Assembly: GCF_021568695.1 (NCBI RefSeq)
Contig: NZ_JAKGTI010000002.1
Location: 372,001 to 436,000 of the forward strand
Reading direction: 5' to 3'
Length of the DNA: 64,000 nucleotides
Source of the DNA: Maritalea mediterranea
GTDB lineage: Bacteria; Pseudomonadota; Alphaproteobacteria; Rhizobiales; Devosiaceae
Below are positions 44,682 to 53,259 of this stretch, in pieces. The position numbers and the translations under genes are program-made. The notes below the pieces were generated by a model. It made no database searches. It was not told the origin of the DNA and saw nothing but the letters and a program-made list of their open reading frames with translations. The number at the start of each line of letters is the position of its first letter. Position 1 is the first letter of the stretch.

Positions 44682-44747
44682 ATGCAAAAAGCGCATCCCT
44701 CATATGCAATCTGAACGCTTGTAAATCACCCGACCGAGGCGCATATA
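44682..44747 (+). promoter_or_regulatory. promoter of small RNA 4, with LysR-type box
   Basis: Box ATGC-N7-GCAT at 44682-44696, half-site ATATG at 44702-44706, -35 TTGTAA at 44719-44724, 17-base spacer, -10 CATATA at 44742-44747. Geometry identical to the first three. The sequence CACCCATGC just before the box is shared with promoter 3. Confidence 0.82.
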
Positions 44748-44753
44748 AGGGGC

Positions 44754-44876
44754 ATAAGAGTTGAGAACGCATCCTCCTCCCAGCGAACTTAACTCTCACA
44801 AGAACAGCAAACTCGTCCCTCCTCCCTCGATGTTTGCTGTACCAATTAAGGCTTCGCTTCGTGCGGGGCCTTTTTT
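44754..44876 (+). ncRNA. CCUCCUCCC-motif small RNA 4 (cuckoo/CcsR-type)
   Basis: About 123 bases, predicted to start ATAAGAG. Hairpin 1 is AGAGTT/AACTCT (44757-44796) enclosing TCCTCCTCCCA. Hairpin 2 is ACAGCAAAC/GTTTGCTGT (44804-44840) with CCCTCCTCCCTC in the loop. The terminator AAGGCTTCGC/GCGGGGCCTT (two G-U pairs) ends in six T's. It is separated from the other three by lysE. Confidence 0.84.
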
Positions 44877-44949
44877 GGTTTTGGGGCCAAAAAAGTGGGC
44901 CCGCACGCGGCAGGCCCATAAAGGGGCCATTCTTACAAATTCAAGTCGG

Positions 44950-45918
44950 TCAGCGATAAAGCCGATCGCCCAAATCCTCCATGCCGGTATAAAGGCTGGC
45001 CACCTCTTCACCATAGCCATTGAACAATTGTGTCGGCACATATTCGCCCGTATGCAACACACGCTCTCGCGCCTGGCTCCAGCGCGGATGCGGCACCTCC
45101 GGGTTCACATTGGCCCAAAAGCCATATTCACGCGCCTGCAATTGCTCCCAAAAGCTCACGGGCTGCTGATCGGTAAATTCAAACCGCACAATCGATTTAA
45201 TGGATTTAAAGCCATATTTCCAAGGCACCGCCAATCGCAGTGGCGCCCCCATCTGGTCGGCCACCACTTTGCCATAGGCGCCCACCACCAGAAACGCCAG
45301 ATCATTGGTGGCCTCGGCCATGGTCAGCCCTTCCACATAGGGCCAGGGATACCAGGGCTGGGTCTTGATTCCCCGCGCCACGCTGGGATCATTAAACGTT
45401 TCCATGCGCACATATTTGGCACCGGACGTTGGCGCGGCCATCTCCACCAGCTTGCGCAGCGGAAAGCCGATCCACGGCACAGTCATCGACCACGCTTCAA
45501 CGCATCGATGACGATACAGCCGTTCTTCCAACGTCATCTTGGCCATCAGCTCATCAATGTCCATTTTGATCGGCTTTTCCACCATCCCGTCAATGGTCAC
45601 TTCCCAAGGGCGCGCTTCAAGCGCCTGGGCCGCGCTGGCAATTTCCTTGTGCGATCCAAATTCATAAAAATTGTTATATTCGAGATTGAACTTTTCCGGC
45701 GTCAAATCGCGATCCAGCTGATAGGCATCATTTCGCGCCGCTTCTAGCGCCATGCGATCTTCTTGGGCGAAGGCTTTGGAAATGCCCAACCCACCGCTTG
45801 CTGCAATCGCGCCAGCCGCCAGTCCGCCGGCCATAATCTGGCGACGATTTAGATAAACCGACTCCGGCGTCGCCTCAGCCTGCTTGAGTTGCCAGCGTGG
45901 TGATTTGCGAATATGCAT
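44950..45918 (-). CDS. msrP: MsrP-type protein-methionine-sulfoxide reductase catalytic subunit
   Basis: 322 residues with a twin-arginine signal (NRRQIMAGGLAAGAIAASGG). The molybdopterin ligand is Cys139 in RHRCVEAWSM, and WIGFPL and GFKSIKSIVRFEF agree with MsrP/YedY. It repairs oxidised methionines in periplasmic proteins using electrons from the membrane haem protein MsrQ. No msrQ is next to it in this window, so the partner must be elsewhere or absent. Confidence 0.92.
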   Translation of the reverse strand: MHIRKSPRWQLKQAEATPESVYLNRRQIMAGGLAAGAIAASGGLGISKAFAQEDRMALEAARNDAYQLDRDLTPEKFNLEYNNFYEFGSHKEIASAAQALEARPWEVTIDGMVEKPIKMDIDELMAKMTLEERLYRHRCVEAWSMTVPWIGFPLRKLVEMAAPTSGAKYVRMETFNDPSVARGIKTQPWYPWPYVEGLTMAEATNDLAFLVVGAYGKVVADQMGAPLRLAVPWKYGFKSIKSIVRFEFTDQQPVSFWEQLQAREYGFWANVNPEVPHPRWSQARERVLHTGEYVPTQLFNGYGEEVASLYTGMEDLGDRLYR

Positions 45919-46078
45919 GAAGTGAACTCCCTTGTTTGGGAGATTAAAGACCGGTTCGCGTTCACGGGCAAATGATCAACGATAAAATCCGCGTGAGCAA
46001 GATCAGGCTCGACAATACAGTAATTTTTTGATCAAAAGGTCAAAATAAAGATCATCAACCAAAAAGGTGGGGTTGGTT

Positions 46079-46954
46079 ATGAGCATCATCAATTTCGGGT
46101 CAATCAATATTGACTATGTGCACCGCGTGCCACACTTCCCGCAGCCGGGTGAAACACTGGCGGCCATTTCCTTCGAGAAAGGCTTGGGCGGCAAAGGCGC
46201 CAACCAGTCCATCGCCATCGCCCGCGCCAAAGGCGACATCCGGCATTTTGGCCAAATCGGACAAGACGATGGCTGGGTGCTCGACATTTTGAAAGATGCC
46301 GGTGTGAATATTGATAAAGTGGCGGTCACCGACACCCCCACCGGCCACGCCATTATTTATGTCGACGATCATGGTGAGAACAATATTGTGCTCAATGGCG
46401 GGGCCAACCAGAACTTCACCGATGATGCGATTGAAGCCGCCTTGGCCGAGGCGAACGCAAACGACTGGTTGCTCTTTCAAAACGAAACCAACAATGTCGA
46501 CCATGCCTTGAAAACCGCCCAACAGCGCGGCATGAAGATCGCTTATGCCGCCGCACCTTTCGATGCCCAGCGCGCCGCCAGCATCATCCCGCATGTGGAT
46601 TTGATCGCGGTCAACGAGATCGAAGCCCAGCAACTGGCGCAAGCCTCCGGCAAACCCATAGATCAGCTCGAATGCGATTATGTGTTGGTCACCAAGGGCG
46701 AAAAAGGCGCAGAGCTGCGCACGCCATCGGGCACTTTCACCAGCGCCAGCTTTAAGGTCGATGCCATCGACACCACAGGCGCGGGCGACACGTTTCTTGG
46801 CTTCTTCCTGGCCGAGCTCGACAAGGGCACTGAACCGGAAAAAGCCCTCAAAATCGCAAGCGCTGCCAGCGCCATCCAGGTCACCCGCCTCGGGGCCGCC
46901 AGTGCCATTCCCACTTATGACGAAGTTCAAACCTTTTTGGAGACCCATTCATGA
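46079..46954 (+). CDS. PfkB-family ribokinase
   Basis: 291 residues from the ATG at 46079; a GTG at 46067 is possible. The family's N-terminal GGKGANQSIAIARA and C-terminal DTTGAGDTFLGFFLAEL (catalytic Asp and anion hole) are intact. It phosphorylates ribose or a related sugar. The next gene, a nucleoside hydrolase, starts within its stop codon, so together they probably channel nucleoside-derived ribose to ribose-5-phosphate. Confidence 0.9.
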   Translation: MSIINFGSINIDYVHRVPHFPQPGETLAAISFEKGLGGKGANQSIAIARAKGDIRHFGQIGQDDGWVLDILKDAGVNIDKVAVTDTPTGHAIIYVDDHGENNIVLNGGANQNFTDDAIEAALAEANANDWLLFQNETNNVDHALKTAQQRGMKIAYAAAPFDAQRAASIIPHVDLIAVNEIEAQQLAQASGKPIDQLECDYVLVTKGEKGAELRTPSGTFTSASFKVDAIDTTGAGDTFLGFFLAELDKGTEPEKALKIASAASAIQVTRLGAASAIPTYDEVQTFLETHS

Positions 46955-47895
46955 GCCAACACAAAATCATTCTTGATACCGATCCGGGCATTGATGATGC
47001 CATGGCCATCCATCACATCTATGCCGATCCGCGTCTGGAATTGCTGGGCATGACCACCATTTTCGGCAATGTGCCGGTCACCACCGCCACCCGCAACGCC
47101 TTGCATCTGGCTGAAATGGTGGGGGCGGATACGCCTGTGGCCGAAGGGGCCAAAGTGCCCTTGGTGCAAACCCCGAACCCGCACGCTGATTTCGTGCATG
47201 GCGTTGAAGGTTTTGGCGATTATCCCCGCACCAATCCGTCGCGCAAAAAAGACCCGCGCAGCGCTGCCGAGTTTTTGTGCGAAATGACTGCGGCCCATCC
47301 GGGCGAAATCACCATCTGCGCCGTTGGCCCGCTCACCAATCTGGCGCTGGCGCTGGCGCATGACCCGGCGATCGCCAAAAATGCGAAAAATGTCGTCATC
47401 ATGGGCGGTGCCGTCGATGCGCCGGGCAATGTCACCGAATTTGCCGAAGCCAATGTCTGGAACGACCCCCACGCGGCGCAAAAAGTGTTTGATGCCGAAT
47501 GGGATGTCACCCTAGTTGGCCTCGATGTGACCCAAAAAATCGTCTGCACCCTGGATGATTTTGCCAAGGTCAGCGAAAGCTCCCCGGAAATCGGCGAATT
47601 CTTGAGCCAGATTTCCACCTACTACATCAATTTCTACGTGAACAATGTCGGCCTGCAAGGCTGCGCGCTGCACGACCCAGCGGCCATTATCGCTCTTACC
47701 GACCCGGATCTGTTTGAAACCAAACATGTACCGCTGAACACGGTGCTGGATGGCAATGAGGTGGGCAACACCGTAGAAATCGCCGACGGCACCCGCCGTG
47801 TTCATGTCTGCACCACTGCCGACAGCGAAGCCGTGCGCAAAGTGTTCCTCGACACGCTAGCCAACGCCGACGCCCGCAAAGCCGCACGGCAATAG
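46951..47895 (+). CDS. inosine-uridine-preferring nucleoside hydrolase
   Basis: 314 residues beginning MSQHKIILDTDPGIDDAMAIH, the calcium-binding DTDPGIDD motif of nucleoside hydrolases, followed by CAVGPLTNLALAL. It cleaves nucleosides to base and ribose. Start overlaps the ribokinase stop by 4 bases (ATGA). With periplasmic CpdB in the same window this gives a route from RNA-derived nucleotides to usable base, ribose and phosphate. Confidence 0.93.
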   Translation: MSQHKIILDTDPGIDDAMAIHHIYADPRLELLGMTTIFGNVPVTTATRNALHLAEMVGADTPVAEGAKVPLVQTPNPHADFVHGVEGFGDYPRTNPSRKKDPRSAAEFLCEMTAAHPGEITICAVGPLTNLALALAHDPAIAKNAKNVVIMGGAVDAPGNVTEFAEANVWNDPHAAQKVFDAEWDVTLVGLDVTQKIVCTLDDFAKVSESSPEIGEFLSQISTYYINFYVNNVGLQGCALHDPAAIIALTDPDLFETKHVPLNTVLDGNEVGNTVEIADGTRRVHVCTTADSEAVRKVFLDTLANADARKAARQ

Positions 47896-47918
47896 CTCCA
47901 AAGCAAACACACAGGTGA

Positions 47919-48434
47919 TCCCGGCTCAAGGCCGGGACTGCCCTTTGGGTTGATCACGACATATCCCCCTGTCCGCCCCGGACTTGATCCGGGGCCAAAC
48001 ACCCTTAGCCCACGGTAAATATTGGTCCCGCATCAAGTGCGGGACAGCCCTTGGGGAAGCGCATGCACCAAATGCACCCGCGTCATTGCAAGACCTGATC
48101 TTGCAATCCATTTGCGGCTAGCAACACAACACTCCACCAGCGCACTTTGGGCCCACCAAGCAGCAAAGCACAACTATCTCCCTCCCCTTGATGGCAGGGC
48201 TATCGCATATGAAAAAGCGGTGGTTAGCGATGCGCAGCCCAAGCACATATTTAGCGCCTCGGCGCGAGCCTTGGTGTTACGTGGCCTCATCTTCTCCGTG
48301 GGGGCCTCCCCGGACTTGATCCGGGGTCTGAGCAGCGCTGGCGGTCGGCGATGGTTTGGCTTTTTACCCAACGAATTGATTCAAAAATAACTGGTTACAC
48401 TCATATGCGATTACCCTCCCCTTGATGGGGAGGG
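47919..48434. repeat. cluster of six palindromes with TTGA/TCAA-type loops
   Basis: In a 561-base gap without a supported gene, six stem-loops have different arms but the same five-base loop class. 47919-47937 is TCCCGGC/GCCGGGA (loop TCAAG); 47975-47995 GCCCCGGA/TCCGGGGC (CTTGA); 48025-48045 GTCCCGCA/TGCGGGAC (TCAAG). 48085-48107 is ATTGCAAGA/TCTTGCAAT (CCTGA); 48308-48326 CCCCGGA/TCCGGGG (CTTGA); 48414-48434 CCCTCCCC/GGGGAGGG (TTGAT). They resemble dispersed REP-like elements of alphaproteobacteria. Confidence 0.75.
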
Positions 48435-48456
48435 ATTAAGGGTGGGGTGACAGCCC

Positions 48457-49659
48457 CTACGTCAACCCCTTGCAATAAGCCTCAATCCGATCACAAGCCC
48501 GCTCAAGCTCGGGCAGGGACAAGGCATAAGACACCCGAAAATAGGGCGACAGCCCATAGGCACCGCCATGCACGCTGGCAACATTTTGCTCCGCCAACAG
48601 GCCCATCACAAAATCCTCGTCATTCTCGATGACTTTGCCATCGGCGCGCGTCTTGCCGATAAAAGCAGCGCAAGACGGATAGACATAAAACGCCCCGTCA
48701 GGCGTGAGACACTCAATGTCCTCAATCTTGTTCAAGCGACCCACGACAAAATCACGACGGCTGCCAAAGGCGGCGCGCCAGTCGGTCAGAAAGCTCTGAT
48801 CGCCTTCCAGCGCTTCCACGCTGGCCCATTGTGCAATTGAACAGGGGTTAGAAGTAGATTGGCCCTGCAATTTGTTCATCGCTTTGATCAACCAGCTTGG
48901 CCCGGTGCAATAGCCAATGCGCCAGCCGGTCATGGCATAGGCTTTTGAAACGCCATTCATGGTCACCACCCGATCCTGCAGATCAGGTGCCACTTCAACC
49001 ATGGTGGCAAATTGCGTATCGCCATAAACAAGATGCTCGTAAATATCATCCATCAGCACCATCACTTGAGGATGCTTGCGCAACACTTCGGCAAGTGCTT
49101 TCAGCTCTTCAGCGCTATACACTGCGCCGGTGGGGTTAGACGGACTATTGAGCAACAGCCACACCGTCTTGTCGTTGATCGCATCTTCCAATTGCTGCGA
49201 TGTGATCTTAAAGCCCTGCGCAGCGTCCGCTTCCAAAATGATCGGCGTTGCCCCGGTCAGGCGCACCATTTCCGGGTAGGACACCCAATAAGGCGCGGGC
49301 ACAATCGCCTCGTCACCTTCATCCAATGTCGCCATCAGCGCATTGTAGATGATCTGCTTGCCGCCCGTCGCCACAAAGCAATCGGCCGGATCTGTTTTAA
49401 TATTATTATCGCGCTCATATTTGCGAGCGATCGCAGCCTTAAGCTCCGGAATACCGCTGGCGGCTGTGTAACGGGTTTTGCCCGCATCCATTGCCCGTTT
49501 AGCCGCATCACGAATGGGTTCTGGCGTATCAAAATCCGGCTCTCCTGCGCTTAGGGCAATTACATCTTCCCCAGCTGCTTTCTTTTCTAAGGCCAATTGC
49601 GAAATAGCCATAGAGGCAGACGGCTTGATGCGGCGCAGCGCAGCGGAGATTTTTTCCAT
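48457..49659 (-). CDS. class I aminotransferase (aspartate/prephenate type)
   Basis: 400 residues from the ATG at 49659. PLP-site features are GEPDFDTPEPI, LLNSPSNPTGAVY, MDDIYEHLVYGD and the Schiff-base lysine in NGVSKAYAMTGWRIGY. The length and motifs match aspartate aminotransferase AatA, which in this group can also act on prephenate. It is cytoplasmic and feeds amino-acid synthesis. Only a weak ribosome site is seen. Confidence 0.92.
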   Translation of the reverse strand: MEKISAALRRIKPSASMAISQLALEKKAAGEDVIALSAGEPDFDTPEPIRDAAKRAMDAGKTRYTAASGIPELKAAIARKYERDNNIKTDPADCFVATGGKQIIYNALMATLDEGDEAIVPAPYWVSYPEMVRLTGATPIILEADAAQGFKITSQQLEDAINDKTVWLLLNSPSNPTGAVYSAEELKALAEVLRKHPQVMVLMDDIYEHLVYGDTQFATMVEVAPDLQDRVVTMNGVSKAYAMTGWRIGYCTGPSWLIKAMNKLQGQSTSNPCSIAQWASVEALEGDQSFLTDWRAAFGSRRDFVVGRLNKIEDIECLTPDGAFYVYPSCAAFIGKTRADGKVIENDEDFVMGLLAEQNVASVHGGAYGLSPYFRVSYALSLPELERACDRIEAYCKGLT

Positions 49660-49848
49660 GAGATAAACCAGATTCAAGTTGCAAGTGGCCTGATATGAAC
49701 AATTTAGTGGCTTTTTGGCAACGCATATTTCGTTAAGCTTTATGGCAGCCACAAATTGGCCTAATTTTTTGCCGGAATTTTTCTTATTTCATTCAAAATT
49801 CACCCGCACTTAGGGGGCACAGTCGATCCTGTTCAAAGGAGCGATGAC

Positions 49849-50100
49849 ATGAAAAAGCAATCGAAGTTTCTCACCATACTATCCGTTGGTTTCGCGCTTT
49901 TCCTCGGTGCAGGCGTTGTTGCCGGCCCTGCGGTCGCCGCGACCCATAATCCTGCAGACCAGGTCGCCCTTGGTATAATCATTCCAGCCCTATTAATTTG
50001 TCTGGCCATTATCGTCGAACTTTGGCGGACAACAGCAGGCCCCAAGCGCCGCACCTCCCCCGTGCGGGTACGGGAAAACAAAAACCGATCCAGCAAATAA
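49849..50100 (+). CDS. small membrane protein, unknown
   Basis: 83 residues from the ATG at 49849 behind AAAGGAG. A cleavable or membrane-anchored N-terminal helix (FLTILSVGFALFLGAGVVAGPAVA) is followed by a second hydrophobic segment (VALGIIIPALLICLAIIVELW) and a basic C-terminal tail. No family is recognised. A strong terminator follows, so it is a one-gene transcript. Confidence 0.75.
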   Translation: MKKQSKFLTILSVGFALFLGAGVVAGPAVAATHNPADQVALGIIIPALLICLAIIVELWRTTAGPKRRTSPVRVRENKNRSSK

Positions 50101-50129
50101 CTCCCCCTCCAAAGCGGTTTTTGTTTTGA

Positions 50130-50157
50130 CCAGCCCTTTTTAAAGGGCTGGTTTTTT
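50130..50157 (+). terminator. rho-independent terminator
   Basis: CCAGCCCTTT and AAAGGGCTGG pair perfectly with a TT loop, ending in six T's, 30 bases past the small membrane protein gene. Confidence 0.92.
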
Positions 50158-50294
50158 AATGGCTTAAACTAGCACCTTCCTCGTTTCTTACCAAACTTAC
50201 CAATTTGTCATCTAACGGCAAACTTCCCGCAATCTGGCTTTTCCTATCTTCAATCTCGATCAGACACACAACTTGGATCGAAAGGAAGATCAAA

Positions 50295-50861
50295 ATGAAA
50301 AAGCTTTCAACACTCGCCCTCACCGCCGCCATGGTCGGCACGCTCGCCGTTTCTGCAATGGCCCCTGCTGCCGCTTATGCCGACAATCACGGCGACGGCA
50401 AACGCGCCGAACAGCAACATAAGGGCAAAAAAGGTGGCCACCACCGCATGACCCGCGGCGGCCACGGTTTCCTTGGCATGATCTGCGCGCCCCAAGGTGC
50501 TGAAAAAGCCGTCAAACGCCTCGACAAGATGGCGGAAAAGCTGCAATTGACTGCGGACCAGACCTCAGCCTTTGAAACGCTCAAAGCCACCGTCACCGAG
50601 GCTCAGGCCGATGCCGCCGAAGCCTGCGCGCCATTGAAGGATAACAAACCTGCTAGCCCAGTGGACCGCATGGAAAAACGCCAGGCCATCATGCAATTGC
50701 AGCTTGATGCGATGGGCCAAATCACGCCGGTCTTTGCCGATTTTTACGAGACGCTGAACGACGAGCAGAAAGCCGAACTGAGCAAGAAAGGCCCCAAAGG
50801 AAAGCATACTCATGATCGTGATGACGACGATGAAGATGATGAGGATGACAGCGACGCGTAA
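50295..50861 (+). CDS. Spy/LTXXQ-like periplasmic protein with acidic tail
   Basis: 188 residues from the ATG at 50295 behind AAAGGAAG. Signal peptide to about residue 29, a His/Lys-rich stretch (KGKKGGHHRMTRGGHG), then LQLTADQTSAFETLK and LNDEQKAEL, two LTxxQ motifs typical of Spy/CpxP chaperones. The last 13 residues are almost all Asp/Glu. Such proteins buffer misfolded envelope proteins or metals. Assignment rests on the two motifs. Confidence 0.7.
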   Translation: MKKLSTLALTAAMVGTLAVSAMAPAAAYADNHGDGKRAEQQHKGKKGGHHRMTRGGHGFLGMICAPQGAEKAVKRLDKMAEKLQLTADQTSAFETLKATVTEAQADAAEACAPLKDNKPASPVDRMEKRQAIMQLQLDAMGQITPVFADFYETLNDEQKAELSKKGPKGKHTHDRDDDDEDDEDDSDA

Positions 50862-51083
50862 TTCTACCCGTAACATTATGTGACGTTGTCGCTGGCGGCC
50901 TCCCGTGCCCATGGGCTGCCAGCACCCTCTCTCCAATGCCACATATGTCTCTCCTGATTGGTCGCCCGCATCAGTTTTTGTGGGCGACCCATCAATATTT
51001 TCAATGGGCAAAACAGCCAGTTTCCCGCTTGCCAACGCGTCAATCCCCCGATACCACTTTGGTACAACCAAAGGGGGACGATC

Positions 51084-52310
51084 ATGACGCTGCCATTTAA
51101 TCCGGCAACTTTCCGTGCACACTTTCCAGCATTTAATGAAGACAGCCTGAAGGGCTGGGGCTTTTTTGAGAATGCAGGTGGCTCCTATATGTGCAAGCAG
51201 GTCATTGATCGCTACAACCACTATTTCACCGCCCATAAGTTGCAGCCCTATGGCCAATATCCGGCTTCAAAGGAAGCAGGGGTGGAAATGGATGAAGGCC
51301 ATGTTGCATTGGCCCGGCTGCTCAATGTCGATGTGAGCTGGATTCACTTTGGCCCTTCCACCAGCGCCAACACCTACACTTTGGCTCATGCTTTTGGTCA
51401 AATGCTCAAGGCCGGTGATGCGATCATTGTCACCAATCAGGACCATGAAGCCAACACTGGTGCCGTACGCCGCATGGCGGAAGAAAAAGGCCTTGAGGTC
51501 CGCGAGTGGAAGGTGAATTCGACCACTGGCTCGCTGGAAATGGATGCGTTTGAAAACCTGTTGGACAACAAGGTGAAACTGATCACCTTCCCCCACGCCT
51601 CAAACATTGTCGGCGAGATCAACCCCGTGGCCGAAATCTGTGCGGCGGCAAAAAAAGTGGGTGCCAAAACCATTGTCGACGGCGTGGCCTATGCGCCACA
51701 CACCATGCCCGACCTGTCAGCTTTGGGGGCAGATGTCTATCTGTTCTCCACCTACAAAACCTTTGGTCCGCATCAGGGTCTGATGGCGATTAATCCGTCC
51801 TTGGCCGGGCAGTTGCCCAATCAGGGGCATTTCTTCAATAACGGAATCCCGCGCAAGCGGTTGGTCCCGGCGGGGCCGGATCACGCGCAAATTGCAGCCA
51901 GCGCTGGCATCGCCGCTTATTTCGATCAAATTGCTGACGAGATGAACATTGCCCGCCCCAACAATGGTGAGCGCAAATTGTTCAGCGCCTTGCGCGAGCA
52001 GGAAACCGCCTTGCTTACACCTTTGATGGATTATTTGAAATCCTCCAACAAAGTGCGCCTCGTCGGCACCGACGATTTGGACGCGCGGGTACCCACCATT
52101 TCCATGATCTGCGAGAAGCCGGGACTGGAACTGGCCCGCGATCTGGCCGAACATAAGATCATGGCCGCTGGCGGTCATTTCTATGTCTATCGCTTGATGG
52201 AAGGCATGGAGATCGACCCGAACCATGGGGTCTTGCGCACCTCGTTCGTTCACTTTACGGATGAGGCTGAAGTCCAACAATTGATCAGCGCTCTCGATCA
52301 GGTGCTCTAA
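51084..52310 (+). CDS. class V aminotransferase (cysteine desulfurase-like)
   Basis: 408 residues from the ATG at 51084 behind GGGGGA. The class V PLP fold shows FENAGGSYMCKQVIDRYNHYF, DHEANTGAVRRMAE, HASNIVGEINPVAEIC and the lysine STYKTFGPHQGLM. No conserved catalytic Cys loop as in IscS/SufS is obvious, so desulfurase activity is doubtful. A GGTCGCCC/GGGCGACC hairpin lies at 50960-50989 upstream. Confidence 0.85.
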   Translation: MTLPFNPATFRAHFPAFNEDSLKGWGFFENAGGSYMCKQVIDRYNHYFTAHKLQPYGQYPASKEAGVEMDEGHVALARLLNVDVSWIHFGPSTSANTYTLAHAFGQMLKAGDAIIVTNQDHEANTGAVRRMAEEKGLEVREWKVNSTTGSLEMDAFENLLDNKVKLITFPHASNIVGEINPVAEICAAAKKVGAKTIVDGVAYAPHTMPDLSALGADVYLFSTYKTFGPHQGLMAINPSLAGQLPNQGHFFNNGIPRKRLVPAGPDHAQIAASAGIAAYFDQIADEMNIARPNNGERKLFSALREQETALLTPLMDYLKSSNKVRLVGTDDLDARVPTISMICEKPGLELARDLAEHKIMAAGGHFYVYRLMEGMEIDPNHGVLRTSFVHFTDEAEVQQLISALDQVL

Positions 52311-52332
52311 CCTCCCTCACACATTGCGGACT

Positions 52333-53259
52333 ATGCCTATGCCTCGCTCCCTGGCGACCCTTATTATGATTATTGCCACCATGGTGTGGGGCTTTGCCTT
52401 TATCGCGCAAAAGTCCGCGATGGACTCCATGGGCCCGCTCACCTTCCTGGCCTCACGCTATTTGCTGGGTGGCATTGTCATTCTGCCTTTGGCCTGGTTC
52501 GAGCATAAGCGCCAGAAGGAGCCGATTTCAAAACGCGCCTGGGGATTGATCTTTATCCTCAGCGCCGCCTTCTTCCTCGGCTCATGGCTGCAACAGGCCG
52601 GTTTGCTCACAGCAACAGTCACCAATGCCGGTTTCCTCACCGGGCTTTACGTGATGTTTGTGCCCTTTATTCTTACGCTTTTCTTTCGCCAGCGCCTGCC
52701 CAGCATCGTCTGGATTTGCATGCCGCTGGCCCTGCTCGGCCTTTATCTTCTCAACGGTGCCCGTCTCGACAATTTCGTGATCGGTGATTTCTTAGTGATG
52801 AGCAGCGCCATTTTCTGGGCCGTGCATGTGCTTTTGCTGGGCTACACCGCGGCGCTGACAAAACGCCCGATCACCATCTCAGCTCTCATCTTCATCCTCG
52901 CCGGGCTCTACAGCCTGGGCGGTGGTTTCGCTCTTGAAACGGTCAATATTGAAGTGCTGCAACTTGGCTGGAAAGAGATTGTTTATGCGGGCTTGTTGTC
53001 GACGGCTGTGGGCTTCACTCTGCAAGCCATCGGCCAACAACATGTACCCGCAGCCAATGCGGCCATCATTCTGTCTGGGGAAAGTCTTTTCGCCGCCATT
53101 GGCGCCGCCCTGGTGTTGGGCGAACGCCTGAGCCTGGTTGGATACGCTGGCGCGGCATTGATTTTCTTTGCGATCGTTTTGGTGGAAACCGTGCCCATCA
53201 TTCAGGCCAAACGGGAGAAAAAACACCCGATCGACCCCGTGACAAATCTGGAATTATAA
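52333..53259 (+). CDS. EamA/DMT-family transporter
   Basis: 308 residues with ten membrane segments in two EamA repeats (IIATMVWGFAFIAQKSAMDSMGPLTFLASRYLLGG; GYAGAALIFFAIVLVET at the end). It exports metabolites or drugs across the inner membrane. It starts 22 bases after the aminotransferase stop, so the two are probably co-transcribed. The end overlaps a convergent DUF2147 gene by 6 bases. Confidence 0.87.
   Translation: MPMPRSLATLIMIIATMVWGFAFIAQKSAMDSMGPLTFLASRYLLGGIVILPLAWFEHKRQKEPISKRAWGLIFILSAAFFLGSWLQQAGLLTATVTNAGFLTGLYVMFVPFILTLFFRQRLPSIVWICMPLALLGLYLLNGARLDNFVIGDFLVMSSAIFWAVHVLLLGYTAALTKRPITISALIFILAGLYSLGGGFALETVNIEVLQLGWKEIVYAGLLSTAVGFTLQAIGQQHVPAANAAIILSGESLFAAIGAALVLGERLSLVGYAGAALIFFAIVLVETVPIIQAKREKKHPIDPVTNLEL

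Noticed and set aside
43329-44876. CRISPR-like array
   Set aside because: The repeated motifs sit in hairpin loops of units about 120 bases long with individual promoters and terminators, not short direct repeats with spacers, and no cas gene is present.
48022-48390. 122-codon open frame in the palindrome cluster
   Set aside because: The codons read through REP-like palindromes (PDLIRG-type residues) and there is no ribosome site or family match.
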